DNA of 64,000 nucleotides from Arcticibacter tournemirensis (GCF_006716645.1 NZ_VFPL01000001.1:4092001-4156000); one strand, 5' to 3'; shown: positions 43,978-52,764, numbered from the stretch's first letter. Numbers and translations: made by a program. The notes: a model not told the origin generated them from the letters alone.

Positions 43978-46086
43978 TCAGCGGACAAACGTATTGTCGC
44001 CGATTGTCATAAGTAAACCGATAAAGAAATCGCGGTCAGCTCCCGGCTGAATTGCTTGCCGGAAATGACCGTCCCTTGAATAGTGATATCCGTATACATT
44101 GTTGAACCCGGGAACGTTCGTTGCCGACAGATATACGACAGTGAACTGTTTAAGTATATGAGTGAGATAGCTGACGTTCAAACTTAGATTGTTGAAATTC
44201 GCGGTTTTGTCTGCAAGGTACACCGGATTGGATGGGTTCACATATGTCCTCCCTGTAGCAAAAGTATACGTAGCACTCAGTTGCGAGTTCAGCTTTTCAA
44301 AGAACTGTTTGTAGACCACGTTCATAGTGTGCTTCGCAGCAAAGGGCGGGACAGCACGGGTGGGGTAATCAGCAAACATTCTTTTTGTGTCCAGAAAAGA
44401 ATAGGATATCCAGTAGTCAGCATTTCGTATACTTTTCTTGTCTCTCCAAAACAGCTCTGCTCCCCTTGCGTATCCATCTCCCGAATTACTTAAGGTCCCA
44501 CCGAAGTCGCGGGTTAGCTGAGTATAGCTCTTATAGTATGCCTCTGCACGGAAAGTATAATTCGGGTTGCCGTATTGATAGTTGAGAATGTAATGATCTG
44601 CCTTCTCGAAGTTGAGTGGCTGAAGGATCAGGTATTCATCCTCCGGGTTCTGGTAGAACTTACCGTATCCTAAGGACACCTGACTGAAGGAACCTGTCCT
44701 GTAACCAAGAGAAACTCTTGGAGCAACATTATAACGGTCAATCCACGACGAATATTCTGCGCGTAACCCCACACGGCTCACTAACGATGGAGTGACGTAT
44801 ATTTCGGCCTCAGAGAAGGCGGCCGTCAAACGATCACTGTAATCCCGTGATCTGTCGTTCATCCCTTCTTCCCGCTTAAAGGCAAAACTCTCTGTTCCGA
44901 ATTTGAGGTTGGAGAGCGAGGACAAGAAGTGTGTTACCACAACCCTGCCCTGGAAAACCCGGTCGGTCCTGTTATATTGATCTTCTTTTTGCAGTCCGTT
45001 ATCTGCCGTATTGCTAAAAGCAAGGCCCGTCTGAATCTTCCATTTCTTACCTATAAAATCCTGGTATGAGGTATTTATATACGTGTTTTTATTGGTATTG
45101 CTAAAGTAGCTCGTTTCCTGCGGGTTCTCGGTATCGCTGGTATAAAGGCCCAGGGTGGTTCTGCTGAAGTCGCTGTACCATTTAAAAATCCCTGTGTCAG
45201 AAGTCTTCAATTTATACTGTAATGTTGCTCCATACTGTTCAGGCTCTTTATCCCACTCCCGGCGCTGCCTGATCACCGCAAAGGCCGGCTTAAGGTTATA
45301 ATAGAAGCCTCCTGTTGTCAAAGCGCTGTTTTTAAAACGGACAGTCTGGTCGAGCCCAGCCCCCACAGATAGTAAAGAGACCCCGGTAGTCGTTTTCTCC
45401 GGAAGGTCTTTACTCTCAAGAAGTAAGGCAGAAGAAAGCGCTTGTCCGTATAATGCTGAATAGCCGCCTGCCGAGAACGACGTTCCTTTGAACAGGAAGG
45501 GAGAAAACCGTCCTCTCGATGCCTGATCAGGAACCTGTGTATTGAATGGGTTCTTAATCAGCATGCCGTCAAAGAAGGTTTTTGTCTCAGCGGCCGAGCC
45601 GCCTCTTACGAATAATCCGCTTTCAGAAAAAGTGGTCTGCGCTCCGGGTAAAGTCTGTAGAGCGCTGATTATATCGGCATTAGCCCCCGCTGTGGATGCT
45701 ACATCCAGTGAACTCAGGATACTTCCCCGTTTTTTGTCGCCTGCTTCGAAGGTACCTGCCGTAATAGTAACCGCATCCAGCTCGTTTACCTTTTTTTTCA
45801 TTATCACCTGCAGGCTTACAGGTCGTCCGTCAAGTTGCACTTTCACACTATCGTCCTGGTAATTGATGGCAGAATAAAGCAAACTAAAACGGCCTTTTTC
45901 GGAAGTGATAAAGGTAAACCGGCCCATGCTATCCGAAGAAGCACCGTCGTATGTGTCTCCAAGTGTGATATTTGCCCGTCTTACAGGCTGCCCCTTCTGG
46001 TTCTTTATCGTCCCCGAAATAACCGTTTGAGAGAATCCGTAAAACGCAGAAGTAATGATTAACGTTGTTAGTAATAGTTGTTTCAT
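43978..46086 (-). CDS. TonB-dependent receptor with carboxypeptidase-like domain
   Basis: From the ATG at 46086 the protein is 702 aa with a signal peptide (MKQLLLTTLIITSAFYGFSQ). A carboxypeptidase-regulatory-like domain follows (about 20-100; ISGTIKNQKGQPVRRANITL), then a plug domain with FVRGGSAAETKTFFDGMLI and a beta-barrel. It is smaller than SusC types and has no SusD partner, so it likely imports a small ligand such as a metal chelate or vitamin, or acts as a sensor. It heads the four-gene operon. An upstream in-frame ATG at 46122 adds 12 residues and is less likely. Confidence 0.92.
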   Translation of the reverse strand: MKQLLLTTLIITSAFYGFSQTVISGTIKNQKGQPVRRANITLGDTYDGASSDSMGRFTFITSEKGRFSLLYSAINYQDDSVKVQLDGRPVSLQVIMKKKVNELDAVTITAGTFEAGDKKRGSILSSLDVASTAGANADIISALQTLPGAQTTFSESGLFVRGGSAAETKTFFDGMLIKNPFNTQVPDQASRGRFSPFLFKGTSFSAGGYSALYGQALSSALLLESKDLPEKTTTGVSLLSVGAGLDQTVRFKNSALTTGGFYYNLKPAFAVIRQRREWDKEPEQYGATLQYKLKTSDTGIFKWYSDFSRTTLGLYTSDTENPQETSYFSNTNKNTYINTSYQDFIGKKWKIQTGLAFSNTADNGLQKEDQYNRTDRVFQGRVVVTHFLSSLSNLKFGTESFAFKREEGMNDRSRDYSDRLTAAFSEAEIYVTPSLVSRVGLRAEYSSWIDRYNVAPRVSLGYRTGSFSQVSLGYGKFYQNPEDEYLILQPLNFEKADHYILNYQYGNPNYTFRAEAYYKSYTQLTRDFGGTLSNSGDGYARGAELFWRDKKSIRNADYWISYSFLDTKRMFADYPTRAVPPFAAKHTMNVVYKQFFEKLNSQLSATYTFATGRTYVNPSNPVYLADKTANFNNLSLNVSYLTHILKQFTVVYLSATNVPGFNNVYGYHYSRDGHFRQAIQPGADRDFFIGLLMTIGDNTFVR

Positions 46087-46191
46087 CGTATCGAATAATA
46101 CAATACGAAGATGCAACGACAATGAGCTTATAGAAACGTTTTCCCGACGAGAGGAAGGAAAGCCCGGACGAGCGGAAGAAAGAGGATGATG

Positions 46192-48474
46192 TTAGATTCC
46201 CCCCGACACTTTATTTAATTTTTGAATTTTGTGCCGCTCACCAACTATCCATACAACATCTCCCCATTCAAAAACGGTGGTTGAGTTGGGATTGATTATC
46301 CTTTCCTTATTCCTTTCGATACCAACGATCAATCCATTGGTCCGCTCCCTGACGCCCGAGTTTTGTATGGTAAGACCTTTGAGTTTGTTATGCTCATCGA
46401 CGACTATTTTTTGCACCACGATATCTTCTACAATCTGTCCGTTGCTATCAGCATGTTCTTTCGCGTCAAATACAGGTTTAAATGCCTGCATCTGCTCATC
46501 CGATGCAATTACGCCAACATGATCAAATGGAAATAGTCTGGCGGTCCTGCCAGGGGCATAGATTATTCTGTCTCCGCGCTTAATATAGGCAATATTGACG
46601 CCATACTTTTCGCGCCAGCCCAGTTCTTCCAGGGTTTTGCCAACATAGTCTGCCTGGGGGTTCACTTCGAGATCTACCATGTGGGCATCCCATGGCGAAA
46701 GCTCCTGCTGGGGCTTAAAATGCCTCCTCAATATGTTATCGGAAGAAGAATTCATCTCCTCTGCCGCTATCTCCCTGGCATTCAGATTAATTAAAAATCT
46801 TCCTTCCAACCGTTGATAAAACCGTTGAATGCGTTTAGAGAATAAGAATAATACAATGATGGTTATTGAAACGGCGATCAGGATAGCTACAGTACCCGAG
46901 AAAAGCTGGTTTACCCAAAAGGCAATGATCAATACCCCTATTATATTTCTTGAAATCTCTAATATTAATAGAGGGCCATGACTATATTGCCTGTCGAGCC
47001 ATAATTCTTTATAACTCATATTATTCGGACCTTTAGTCATAAGCGCCCATAAAAATGGAGTAGCAACTAAAAGTGAGACAGCAAGAGTAACGATATTCAA
47101 GGTATTGTCTTCAGCAATATATCCGTTAAGGAAAGGCTGAAGAAATTTCAACGACAGCAGCATGAGAGCCAATAAGATGATGCCATTTGTAATGACTATA
47201 CTTAAATAGGATTTCGATACCTTTTTCCAGTTGCTTTCTGCCTGTATCTTTTGTGTGCTGGTAGAATAATTACTTAAACGGGATTCCCATTTACCGGGTA
47301 GTATCCGAACCAGGAAATTATAAAAAGTGGGCGAGAACTTGATCATGTAAGGAGTAGTAAATGTGGTAATGGCTGATGCTCCTACTGCTACCGGGAAAAC
47401 AAAACTGCTGGTGACCCCTAAAGAGAGCCCCAAAGCAGCAACGATAAATGCAAACTCCCCTATTTGTGCCATACTCATTCCTACCTGAACAGATTGCCTT
47501 AAAGGCTGGCCCGATAACAGGGCTCCAAGGGTTGTGCTAAAGCATTTGCCGAGCAATGTCAATAATGTAACCCACAGAATAGGCCAGCGATATTCAACCA
47601 TAGCTGCCGGGTCGATCAGCATTCCTACAGAGACAAAAAAGACAGCACCGAAAAGATCTTTAACGGGCTTTATTAAATGCTCTACCTTCTCAGCCTTTGT
47701 TGTCTCGGCCAGGATCGACCCCATGATGAAGGCTCCCAGTTCGGCCGAAAAACCTACTTGCGTTGCTACCACGACCATCCCCAGACAAAGCCCGATAGAA
47801 AGGATCAGCAGGGTTTCCTCATCGAGCAGCGCCTTTGCTTTCTTTAAAAAAGTAGGAAGTAAAAAAATACCGGTAATGAACCATAATAGCAGGAAAAACA
47901 ACAGTTTGCCGACCATAAATAACATTTCTGTTCCTTCAAACTGGTTGGTAACTGCCACAGTAGATAAAAGCACCATAAGTAGAATGACCACTATATCTTC
48001 GACCACTAATACGCCAAACACGATACGCGCATATTGCTTGGTTTTTACACCCAGTTCATCAAACGCTTTAATGATAATCGTAGTAGAAGAACTTGCCAGC
48101 ATACCGCCCAAAAACAGGCTGTCCATGGTAGTCCATCCCATTGCTTTCCCGACAAAGTATCCGGTAACCGTTATAAAAATAATTTCAACAAATGCCGTTA
48201 TAGAAGCTGCCCCGCCTACCCTCATCAGCTTCTTAAAACTAAACTCAAGTCCGAGACTAAATAACAGAAAGATAACACCAATTTCTGCCAGCGTTTCTAC
48301 ATTCTCTGTGTCAGCAACTGTTGGTGTTAACGATAAATGAGGACCTACAATAAAACCCGCTATAATATAGCCCAATACTAATGGCTGCTTTATTCTTCTG
48401 AACAACAAGGTGGTAATTGCTGCAGCCACCAGAATTAATGCTAAATCTTCTATGAGTTTCGGTAAATGCCCCAT
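46192..48474 (-). CDS. CPA2-type cation:proton antiporter with two TrkA-C domains
   Basis: The 760-aa protein has about 12-13 N-terminal membrane helices of the Na+/H+ exchanger family (about 10-390; YIIAGFIVGPHLSL, LFSLGLEFSFKKL, GAFIMGSILAET), further helices (about 430-545), and two C-terminal TrkA-C regulatory domains (about 600-675 and 685-755). No TrkA-N nucleotide-binding domain is present. Kef-like proteins exchange K+ or Na+ for H+ and protect against electrophiles or pH stress. Confidence 0.93.
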   Translation of the reverse strand: MGHLPKLIEDLALILVAAAITTLLFRRIKQPLVLGYIIAGFIVGPHLSLTPTVADTENVETLAEIGVIFLLFSLGLEFSFKKLMRVGGAASITAFVEIIFITVTGYFVGKAMGWTTMDSLFLGGMLASSSTTIIIKAFDELGVKTKQYARIVFGVLVVEDIVVILLMVLLSTVAVTNQFEGTEMLFMVGKLLFFLLLWFITGIFLLPTFLKKAKALLDEETLLILSIGLCLGMVVVATQVGFSAELGAFIMGSILAETTKAEKVEHLIKPVKDLFGAVFFVSVGMLIDPAAMVEYRWPILWVTLLTLLGKCFSTTLGALLSGQPLRQSVQVGMSMAQIGEFAFIVAALGLSLGVTSSFVFPVAVGASAITTFTTPYMIKFSPTFYNFLVRILPGKWESRLSNYSTSTQKIQAESNWKKVSKSYLSIVITNGIILLALMLLSLKFLQPFLNGYIAEDNTLNIVTLAVSLLVATPFLWALMTKGPNNMSYKELWLDRQYSHGPLLILEISRNIIGVLIIAFWVNQLFSGTVAILIAVSITIIVLFLFSKRIQRFYQRLEGRFLINLNAREIAAEEMNSSSDNILRRHFKPQQELSPWDAHMVDLEVNPQADYVGKTLEELGWREKYGVNIAYIKRGDRIIYAPGRTARLFPFDHVGVIASDEQMQAFKPVFDAKEHADSNGQIVEDIVVQKIVVDEHNKLKGLTIQNSGVRERTNGLIVGIERNKERIINPNSTTVFEWGDVVWIVGERHKIQKLNKVSGGI

Positions 48475-48505
48475 TCTTTATATTTATATAGATTTTGAAG
48501 TAAAA

Positions 48506-48513
48506 CAAAGATA
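48506..48513 (-). promoter_or_regulatory. -7 promoter element of the antiporter gene
   Basis: Minus strand TATCTTTG matches TAnnTTTG and lies 31 nt ahead of the ATG, giving a leader near 25 nt. No -33 TTG was found at normal spacing. Confidence 0.5.
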
Positions 48514-48673
48514 ACCCTTGGGTAGTGAACTGAAGACCATCAGGATTTCCGCAACTATTCCCTATATAAAACGACAATTCTATCAAACCAATACAAAGGT
48601 GAATTGTAAAAAACAAGTTACGTAAAATAATTACTCTTCAGCTCGCTGCCGAGATATAATATGCATTTTTTCG

Positions 48674-48985
48674 CTACCTTTCGTCTGCAGGCTTTAATAT
48701 TGTTCTGTCTACGTAAAATGTTCCAAATGGAATTATACAAGCCAAAAGTACTTTCCATGTTGTTTGCCTGAATTCCCATTTCTCCTCTATACCGACACTC
48801 GTCGTTTCGAATATGAACCATAAGAAAAGGGCTCCATGCAGCGGACCTAGGGTTTTAACAACAGAGGGATCGTGTGCTAAATATTTGATGGGCACTGCAA
48901 CAAAGATCAGGATTAAAAGGGATATTCCTTCAAGATAGCCAAGCAGACGCAACCGTCCAAGCCTGGTTTTAAATAAATGCTTCAT
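48674..48985 (-). CDS. DUF3817 membrane protein
   Basis: This 103-aa protein has three hydrophobic helices and the DUF3817 signature: RLRLLGYLEGISLLILIFVAVPIKYLA, then GPLHGALFLWFIF, and PFGTFYVDRTIL. The family is found near membrane stress genes and is of unknown function. It follows the 153-aa membrane protein by 75 nt and the TetR regulator beyond it, so it is probably regulated by that repressor. Confidence 0.9.
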   Translation of the reverse strand: MKHLFKTRLGRLRLLGYLEGISLLILIFVAVPIKYLAHDPSVVKTLGPLHGALFLWFIFETTSVGIEEKWEFRQTTWKVLLACIIPFGTFYVDRTILKPADER

Positions 48986-49060
48986 AAAACTTACTTATTA
49001 ATTTATTCTGTGTTTTGACTATTTCGGGAGAGACGTTTACCCACTTTCCGGTATGGGTTA

Positions 49061-49522
49061 TTAAAATCTCCGTATTAACGGGCGTGATACATATTCATAA
49101 AACGGCCATGGAATAGCAAGCAGGATAACGATCAAACCGGCAGTAAACCATCTTAGCATGGTGCGATATTTTTCGGCGTCCGTAGTCATCCTTTTAGCCT
49201 TAGCCGACCCGATCGTTATAAAAACCACGGCGATGAACATTAGCGAAATATGCAGGTATCGAAAGAAAATACCGTCATTGATCATCGCCTTACCGCTATC
49301 TAATACAGCATATTTAACTACAGGACTTTGAAAATATATTGTTATTCCTATCATCAATTGAATATGAGCAATAGTTGCCGTCCAGTGCCTGACCGTGTTT
49401 ACCAGCGGGCTGAACATTCTTTTTGAGACCAGGCCGTTAAGTCCCATATACAGGGATAGCAGCAGGCTAAATAACACGAACCATCGAATGAGGGAATGGA
49501 AAGAAAGCAATAGATAATACAT
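49061..49522 (-). CDS. four-helix membrane protein of unknown function
   Basis: The 153-aa product has four predicted membrane helices (about 8-30, 45-65, 88-108, 122-142). It begins MYYLLLSFHSLIRWFVLF; several histidines (H9, H46, H52, H90) lie near helix ends in a pattern seen in cytochrome b561-like proteins, but haem binding is not shown. It follows the TetR gene by 34 nt and precedes DUF3817. A half-site GGTATGTTT resembling the TetR operator lies just upstream of its start, near 49536. Confidence 0.8.
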   Translation of the reverse strand: MYYLLLSFHSLIRWFVLFSLLLSLYMGLNGLVSKRMFSPLVNTVRHWTATIAHIQLMIGITIYFQSPVVKYAVLDSGKAMINDGIFFRYLHISLMFIAVVFITIGSAKAKRMTTDAEKYRTMLRWFTAGLIVILLAIPWPFYEYVSRPLIRRF

Positions 49523-49556
49523 AAGATACTAGTTGGTATGTTTTTAATGAAATTTT

Positions 49557-50144
49557 TTAGTTTAGAGTGTCCAGATATTTTTTAAATTCCTTAAGAAACT
49601 GATTGTAAGAGCCCCTTCCAAATACCTTTCCCATGTTTCGTATGCCGCCATAGGTCGATGTAATATACATGGAGATTGCCTTAGGGTTATGTTGAGCACT
49701 GATATCGCCGGCAGCCTGAGCTTTGATCAATGCCTCTTCAATAGCTTTTTGCCATCTTACAACGAGCTGAGAAAGCGCCTTTCGAAACGTCTCATTTAGC
49801 GGCGCCATTTCCTCAATGAGATTTACCGCCGGACAGCCGAATTCAACTTTGAAAGAAGGTGCTTTAAGCAAAAGACTCTTCATCATCTCATAAATATTCT
49901 TTCGTACGTCGCCAGGTCTTTCCAGGAATCGAAGCATAAAAGGAATCATCGACGGATACATAATCTCGTTAATGATAGACAGTCCCATTTCTTCCTTATT
50001 TTTGAAATGATAAAAAAAAGCGCCTTTGGTTACGTGAGTCGTGGCAATAATATCGTCAATGCTCGTCGCCTGAAATCCTTTCCTATAAATGAGATCAAAG
50101 GCAGCTTGTAAAATGTTAAGACGGGTTGCACTTGCTTTCGACAT
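49557..50144 (-). CDS. TetR/AcrR family repressor
   Basis: From the ATG at 50144 the product is 195 aa. The N-terminal helix-turn-helix is clear (MSKASATRLNILQAAFDLIY, then ATSIDDIIATTHVTKGAFFYHFKNKEEM), followed by a TetR_C ligand domain (about 75-190). The upstream ATG at 50174 lies inside the promoter, so the shorter start is chosen. A perfect palindrome at 50157-50177 overlaps the -7 box and is the probable autoregulatory operator. The repressor likely controls the following membrane-protein genes. Confidence 0.92.
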   Translation of the reverse strand: MSKASATRLNILQAAFDLIYRKGFQATSIDDIIATTHVTKGAFFYHFKNKEEMGLSIINEIMYPSMIPFMLRFLERPGDVRKNIYEMMKSLLLKAPSFKVEFGCPAVNLIEEMAPLNETFRKALSQLVVRWQKAIEEALIKAQAAGDISAQHNPKAISMYITSTYGGIRNMGKVFGRGSYNQFLKEFKKYLDTLN

Positions 50145-50156
50145 AAGATACCACTT

Positions 50157-50177
50157 AGTATGTTTTGCAAACATACT
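50157..50177. promoter_or_regulatory. palindromic operator of the TetR repressor
   Basis: Nine-bp arms AGTATGTTT (50157-50165) and AAACATACT (50169-50177) pair perfectly around TGC. The palindrome lies 12 nt upstream of the TetR ATG and contains the -7 element, the typical position for a self-repressing TetR family operator. Confidence 0.75.
50168..50175 (-). promoter_or_regulatory. -7 promoter element inside the TetR operator
   Basis: Minus strand TATGTTTG matches TAnnTTTG exactly and lies in the right arm of the palindrome. Transcription would begin near 50162, leaving a short leader before the ATG at 50144. Confidence 0.65.
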
Positions 50178-50733
50178 GTTTCTTTTAATTACTCCCCCGA
50201 CAACTGTAACATTTTACACTTTATTGATAGTCCGTTTACTCCATTAAGTCCCGCTTCACCGCTATACAGCGGTGCCTTCCCATTTTGGCATCCGAGCGAA
50301 GACTTACATATACAGTAGGTTTATCTTATTTTCAGTACGTCAGCACATTGCTATTGAAGAGGTAAGTTTACATTGTGCCGTGGACTAACGCATTTCTGCA
50401 AGTAAAGCAGCTGCATCTCTCTCAGGGTAGTAATATATTTCTCATACCCCGCTGATAATTGAGTTTTATTAATGCCACTGATATACTGCTTATGTTCCGC
50501 CCAGAGCCCGCCTTTCGTATATAAAGGCGGACTTTATGCACGATTTAGCCAGTAATCCGGTTGCCTTCTTTATACTGTGTTTAAATTGCGAATTTGTCTT
50601 GACCTTTCTGTCGTATTATCCCAACTTTACGTTGCAAACCGGCAGCTCCGGCGCCCATGACCCTCTGGACCTTCGATTCAATCATTCTCCCCCGGGCCTT
50701 AACGACGCTTCAGTTAGCCCTTTAATAACGATT
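50178..50733. other. 556-nt region upstream of the G+C-rich unknown gene, with two hairpins
   Basis: No gene is recognisable here. Two perfect hairpins stand out: CACCGCT/AGCGGTG (50257-50274, loop ATAC) and CCGCCTTT/AAAGGCGG (50508-50530, 7-nt loop). The second lies about 200 nt before the start of the unknown gene and has no T-tract, so it is more likely a leader structure than a terminator. The in-frame extension of the unknown gene upstream to 50536 has no protein-like character. Confidence 0.45.
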
Positions 50734-51756
50734 ATGGCAATTTTAGAGAAAAATGGTGCCCTGCGCGGAACGGCAGGCACGGTAGTATTCCGAAGGTTCC
50801 GTACCCATACGGTGGTGCAGAAGCTTCCCGAGAGAAAGAAAGGACAGACCCTGGCCAGCCGCGCCAGCGCCTGCGAGTTCGGACTGGCCAGCACCTCGGC
50901 GGCCTCTATCCGCGATGCCCTGAATCCTGTCTTCCGCAACCGTCACGACGGGGCCATGGTGAACCGCTTCAACAGTGCGGTATACCACAGCATCTTAGGC
51001 AGCAGAACGGCTGCCCGGGGCAACCGTGACCTGCACGATGGCGACCTGGACTGCCTCAAGGGCTTTGAATTCAATGCTGAAAGTCCCCTGAATGAAGCAC
51101 TGAAGGTAAAACCGGTGGTATCCCTCACCCCTGAAGGCAGGATCCGCATCCAGATGGATGCCCTCCACAGCAATACCGACCTGAAAGTACCGGCAAAGTT
51201 CAGGGAGATGACCGGCAGGTTCCGGCTGCGCTTTCTGGTCACAGCCCTCAACTTCCGCAGCGAATACTATGAATATGTGGCTGTAAAGGATGTGACAGTG
51301 ATCAACGGGAGGGCCCTGGAGGCACAGGACTTCGAAATGGAAGGGACCATTCCCCAGGGATGTATGATACTGGTAACCTTGTCGCTGGAATGCCTGACCC
51401 GGAATGACATGGATGACAGCATCGAGCTGATCAATACCCTCTCGTTCAGTCCGGCAGCCATCATAGCGGCCTTTCAAATCGCTGAGGCAACACCTATGGG
51501 ACAGTCGGAGGAAGCAAAGAAGCAGGCCTGGGACGATTATTCCATAATGAAAGGGTACTCTGGCAATACCTTGTTAGTGAAAATGGCCGAACTGGCCGAA
51601 CAGGCGGCTGCAGGTCAGAAGAAACAGCGGGGGAAGCGATCAAGGGGCGGCTCCGTTGAAAGGGATCCTGGCGGTATGAAGAAGCAGGATGTCAGCACTT
51701 CGCAGAGTGATGAAGGGGCTTCTTTTGTGGTGATTGGCAAGAGGTTTGGGTTTTAA
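50734..51756 (+). CDS. unknown protein, 340 aa, G+C-rich gene
   Basis: I cannot assign a function. From the ATG at 50734 the protein is 340 aa without signal peptide. The start (MAILEKNGALRGTAGTVVFR, then a Q-rich/R-rich stretch QTLASRASACEFG) loosely resembles the N-terminus of Bacteroidota DUF6266-type proteins (G..G..G.VV....). The middle (about 110-250) is beta-rich, and the C-terminal 60 residues are basic and low complexity (KKQRGKRSRGG). The gene is far richer in G+C than its neighbours (40 of 60 bases at 51001-51060, against 21 of 60 at 52501-52560), which suggests horizontal origin. A strong hairpin follows its stop at once. Confidence 0.75.
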   Translation: MAILEKNGALRGTAGTVVFRRFRTHTVVQKLPERKKGQTLASRASACEFGLASTSAASIRDALNPVFRNRHDGAMVNRFNSAVYHSILGSRTAARGNRDLHDGDLDCLKGFEFNAESPLNEALKVKPVVSLTPEGRIRIQMDALHSNTDLKVPAKFREMTGRFRLRFLVTALNFRSEYYEYVAVKDVTVINGRALEAQDFEMEGTIPQGCMILVTLSLECLTRNDMDDSIELINTLSFSPAAIIAAFQIAEATPMGQSEEAKKQAWDDYSIMKGYSGNTLLVKMAELAEQAAAGQKKQRGKRSRGGSVERDPGGMKKQDVSTSQSDEGASFVVIGKRFGF

Positions 51757-51766
51757 GGGATTTGTA

Positions 51767-51794
51767 CTTTTTTCTTTGACCGCAAAGAAAAAAG
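51767..51794 (+). terminator. perfect hairpin directly after the unknown gene
   Basis: Twelve-bp perfect arms CTTTTTTCTTTG (51767-51778) and CAAAGAAAAAAG (51783-51794) enclose ACCG. It begins 11 nt after the stop. The following bases (CTACCAAAAAAGAAAC) continue the A-rich theme seen in dispersed Bacteroidota 3'-end repeats. Confidence 0.7.
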
Positions 51795-52006
51795 CTACCA
51801 AAAAAGAAACTCGCGGCTGCTTTCATTGCTCTGAAAGAGGCTGCGGATACGGAGTTTAGCGCTGTCGCAATGAAAAAGGCCGCAGGATCGGTTATGGCAG
51901 GGCGGTGATCTCGTTACCTACCTATTCCCTCACGCTTTTTTATACTTTTAAGATTTAATTCTATATTGGGTGTGTGGCTTACTGATATTCAACTCCCGGC
52001 AAAGAT

Positions 52007-52159
52007 TCATTCAGGTTTAATCTTCACAATCTTACCATCTTTAATGACTACCAGTTCGCTGTTTCGTTCTTTTTTAAACTTAATCAGCCTATCATAAGCC
52101 AGATCAAGGCCCGCAAGAATCCGTTCTCTCAATTCCTTTTGTTTTTCAAGCTTCGTCAT
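52007..52159 (-). CDS. small protein (50 aa) overlapping the zeta-like gene, possible antitoxin
   Basis: Minus strand from ATG at 52159 gives 50 residues beginning MTKLEKQKELRERILAGLDL and ending IKPE. It is rich in Lys/Glu/Leu helix, with a short beta-like VVIKDGKIVKIKP tail. Its first 14 nt overlap the end of the zeta-like gene, so translation is coupled. The position and size fit an antitoxin or accessory for the zeta kinase, though no known antitoxin family is recognised. It is too short for most gene callers. Confidence 0.6.
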   Translation of the reverse strand: MTKLEKQKELRERILAGLDLAYDRLIKFKKERNSELVVIKDGKIVKIKPE

Positions 52160-52727
52160 AATATTGTTTTAACCTATTGAATTTGACATCGTTTACTACA
52201 ATTAGCCCTCTCCCATCTTTTTGCGCAAGCAACTCATGCCGACCAAGTGAATTATCGAAAACTAATGCATCATCAACAATGGGAAGATAGATATTAAATA
52301 AATTATTGATTCCTTTATGATAGCGCCTTTCAATAACTTCCGGATCGATGTTATGTCCACCTTCCGCGACCCTACTTTTTACACGTTCCTTTGCTAACTC
52401 TACATTTTCTAACCAGAAAAAGAGCAGCATAGTTGAATAACCTTTCTGTTTTGCCTCTAGAATTTTATTCTTATAACTTCGGGTAGACAGTGTTGTTTCG
52501 AAAGCAAAACTTTCATTAGCCTTTAACAACTCGTTTATTCTGCTTAGCATAATCCTGCCTGCCTCAATCGCTACCTTTTCAGGCTGAAAAGGTGAAAGTC
52601 CCTTTGCAATTTCATCTGCATTGACAAACTCTCTGCATTCGATAATTTCAGGTAAAATGGTAAAAGAAGCTGTTGTCTTTCCTGCACCATTGCAGCCCGC
52701 AATTATGTAGAGACTTTTTTCGTCCAT
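52146..52727 (-). CDS. zeta-toxin-like P-loop kinase
   Basis: From the ATG at 52727 the protein is 193 aa. It has a Walker A (GCNGAGKTT, residues 11-19), the zeta-family NADEIAKGLSPFQPE stretch (about 37-51), an ESFAFETTLSTR region (about 71-82) corresponding to the substrate/nucleotide site, and RVKSRVAEGGHNI with the lid arginines. Zeta toxins phosphorylate UDP-GlcNAc; related AAA-type proteins in Bacteroidota are less studied. The longer frame starts with TTG at 52730, so the ATG is taken. It overlaps a 50-aa ORF by 14 nt and has a -7 element immediately ahead. Confidence 0.88.
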   Translation of the reverse strand: MDEKSLYIIAGCNGAGKTTASFTILPEIIECREFVNADEIAKGLSPFQPEKVAIEAGRIMLSRINELLKANESFAFETTLSTRSYKNKILEAKQKGYSTMLLFFWLENVELAKERVKSRVAEGGHNIDPEVIERRYHKGINNLFNIYLPIVDDALVFDNSLGRHELLAQKDGRGLIVVNDVKFNRLKQYYDEA

Positions 52728-52732
52728 CAATA

Positions 52733-52764
52733 CAAATTTACAAATTTATTCCTGCATCTGACAA
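52733..52764 (-). promoter_or_regulatory. promoter of the zeta-like gene
   Basis: On the minus strand TAAATTTG (52733-52740) matches TAnnTTTG, and TTG at 52762-52764 lies 21 nt upstream, the normal -33 spacing. A second TAAATTTG follows at 52741-52748. The first would give a leaderless or near-leaderless mRNA. Confidence 0.6.

Noticed and set aside
46229..48340. Plus-strand open frames opposite the antiporter gene
   Set aside because: They are shadows of the antiporter reading frame; composition and lack of any family motif argue against them.
50536..50733. Extension of the unknown gene to an ATG at 50536
   Set aside because: The added 66 residues are not protein-like in composition and precede the natural MAILEKNG start.
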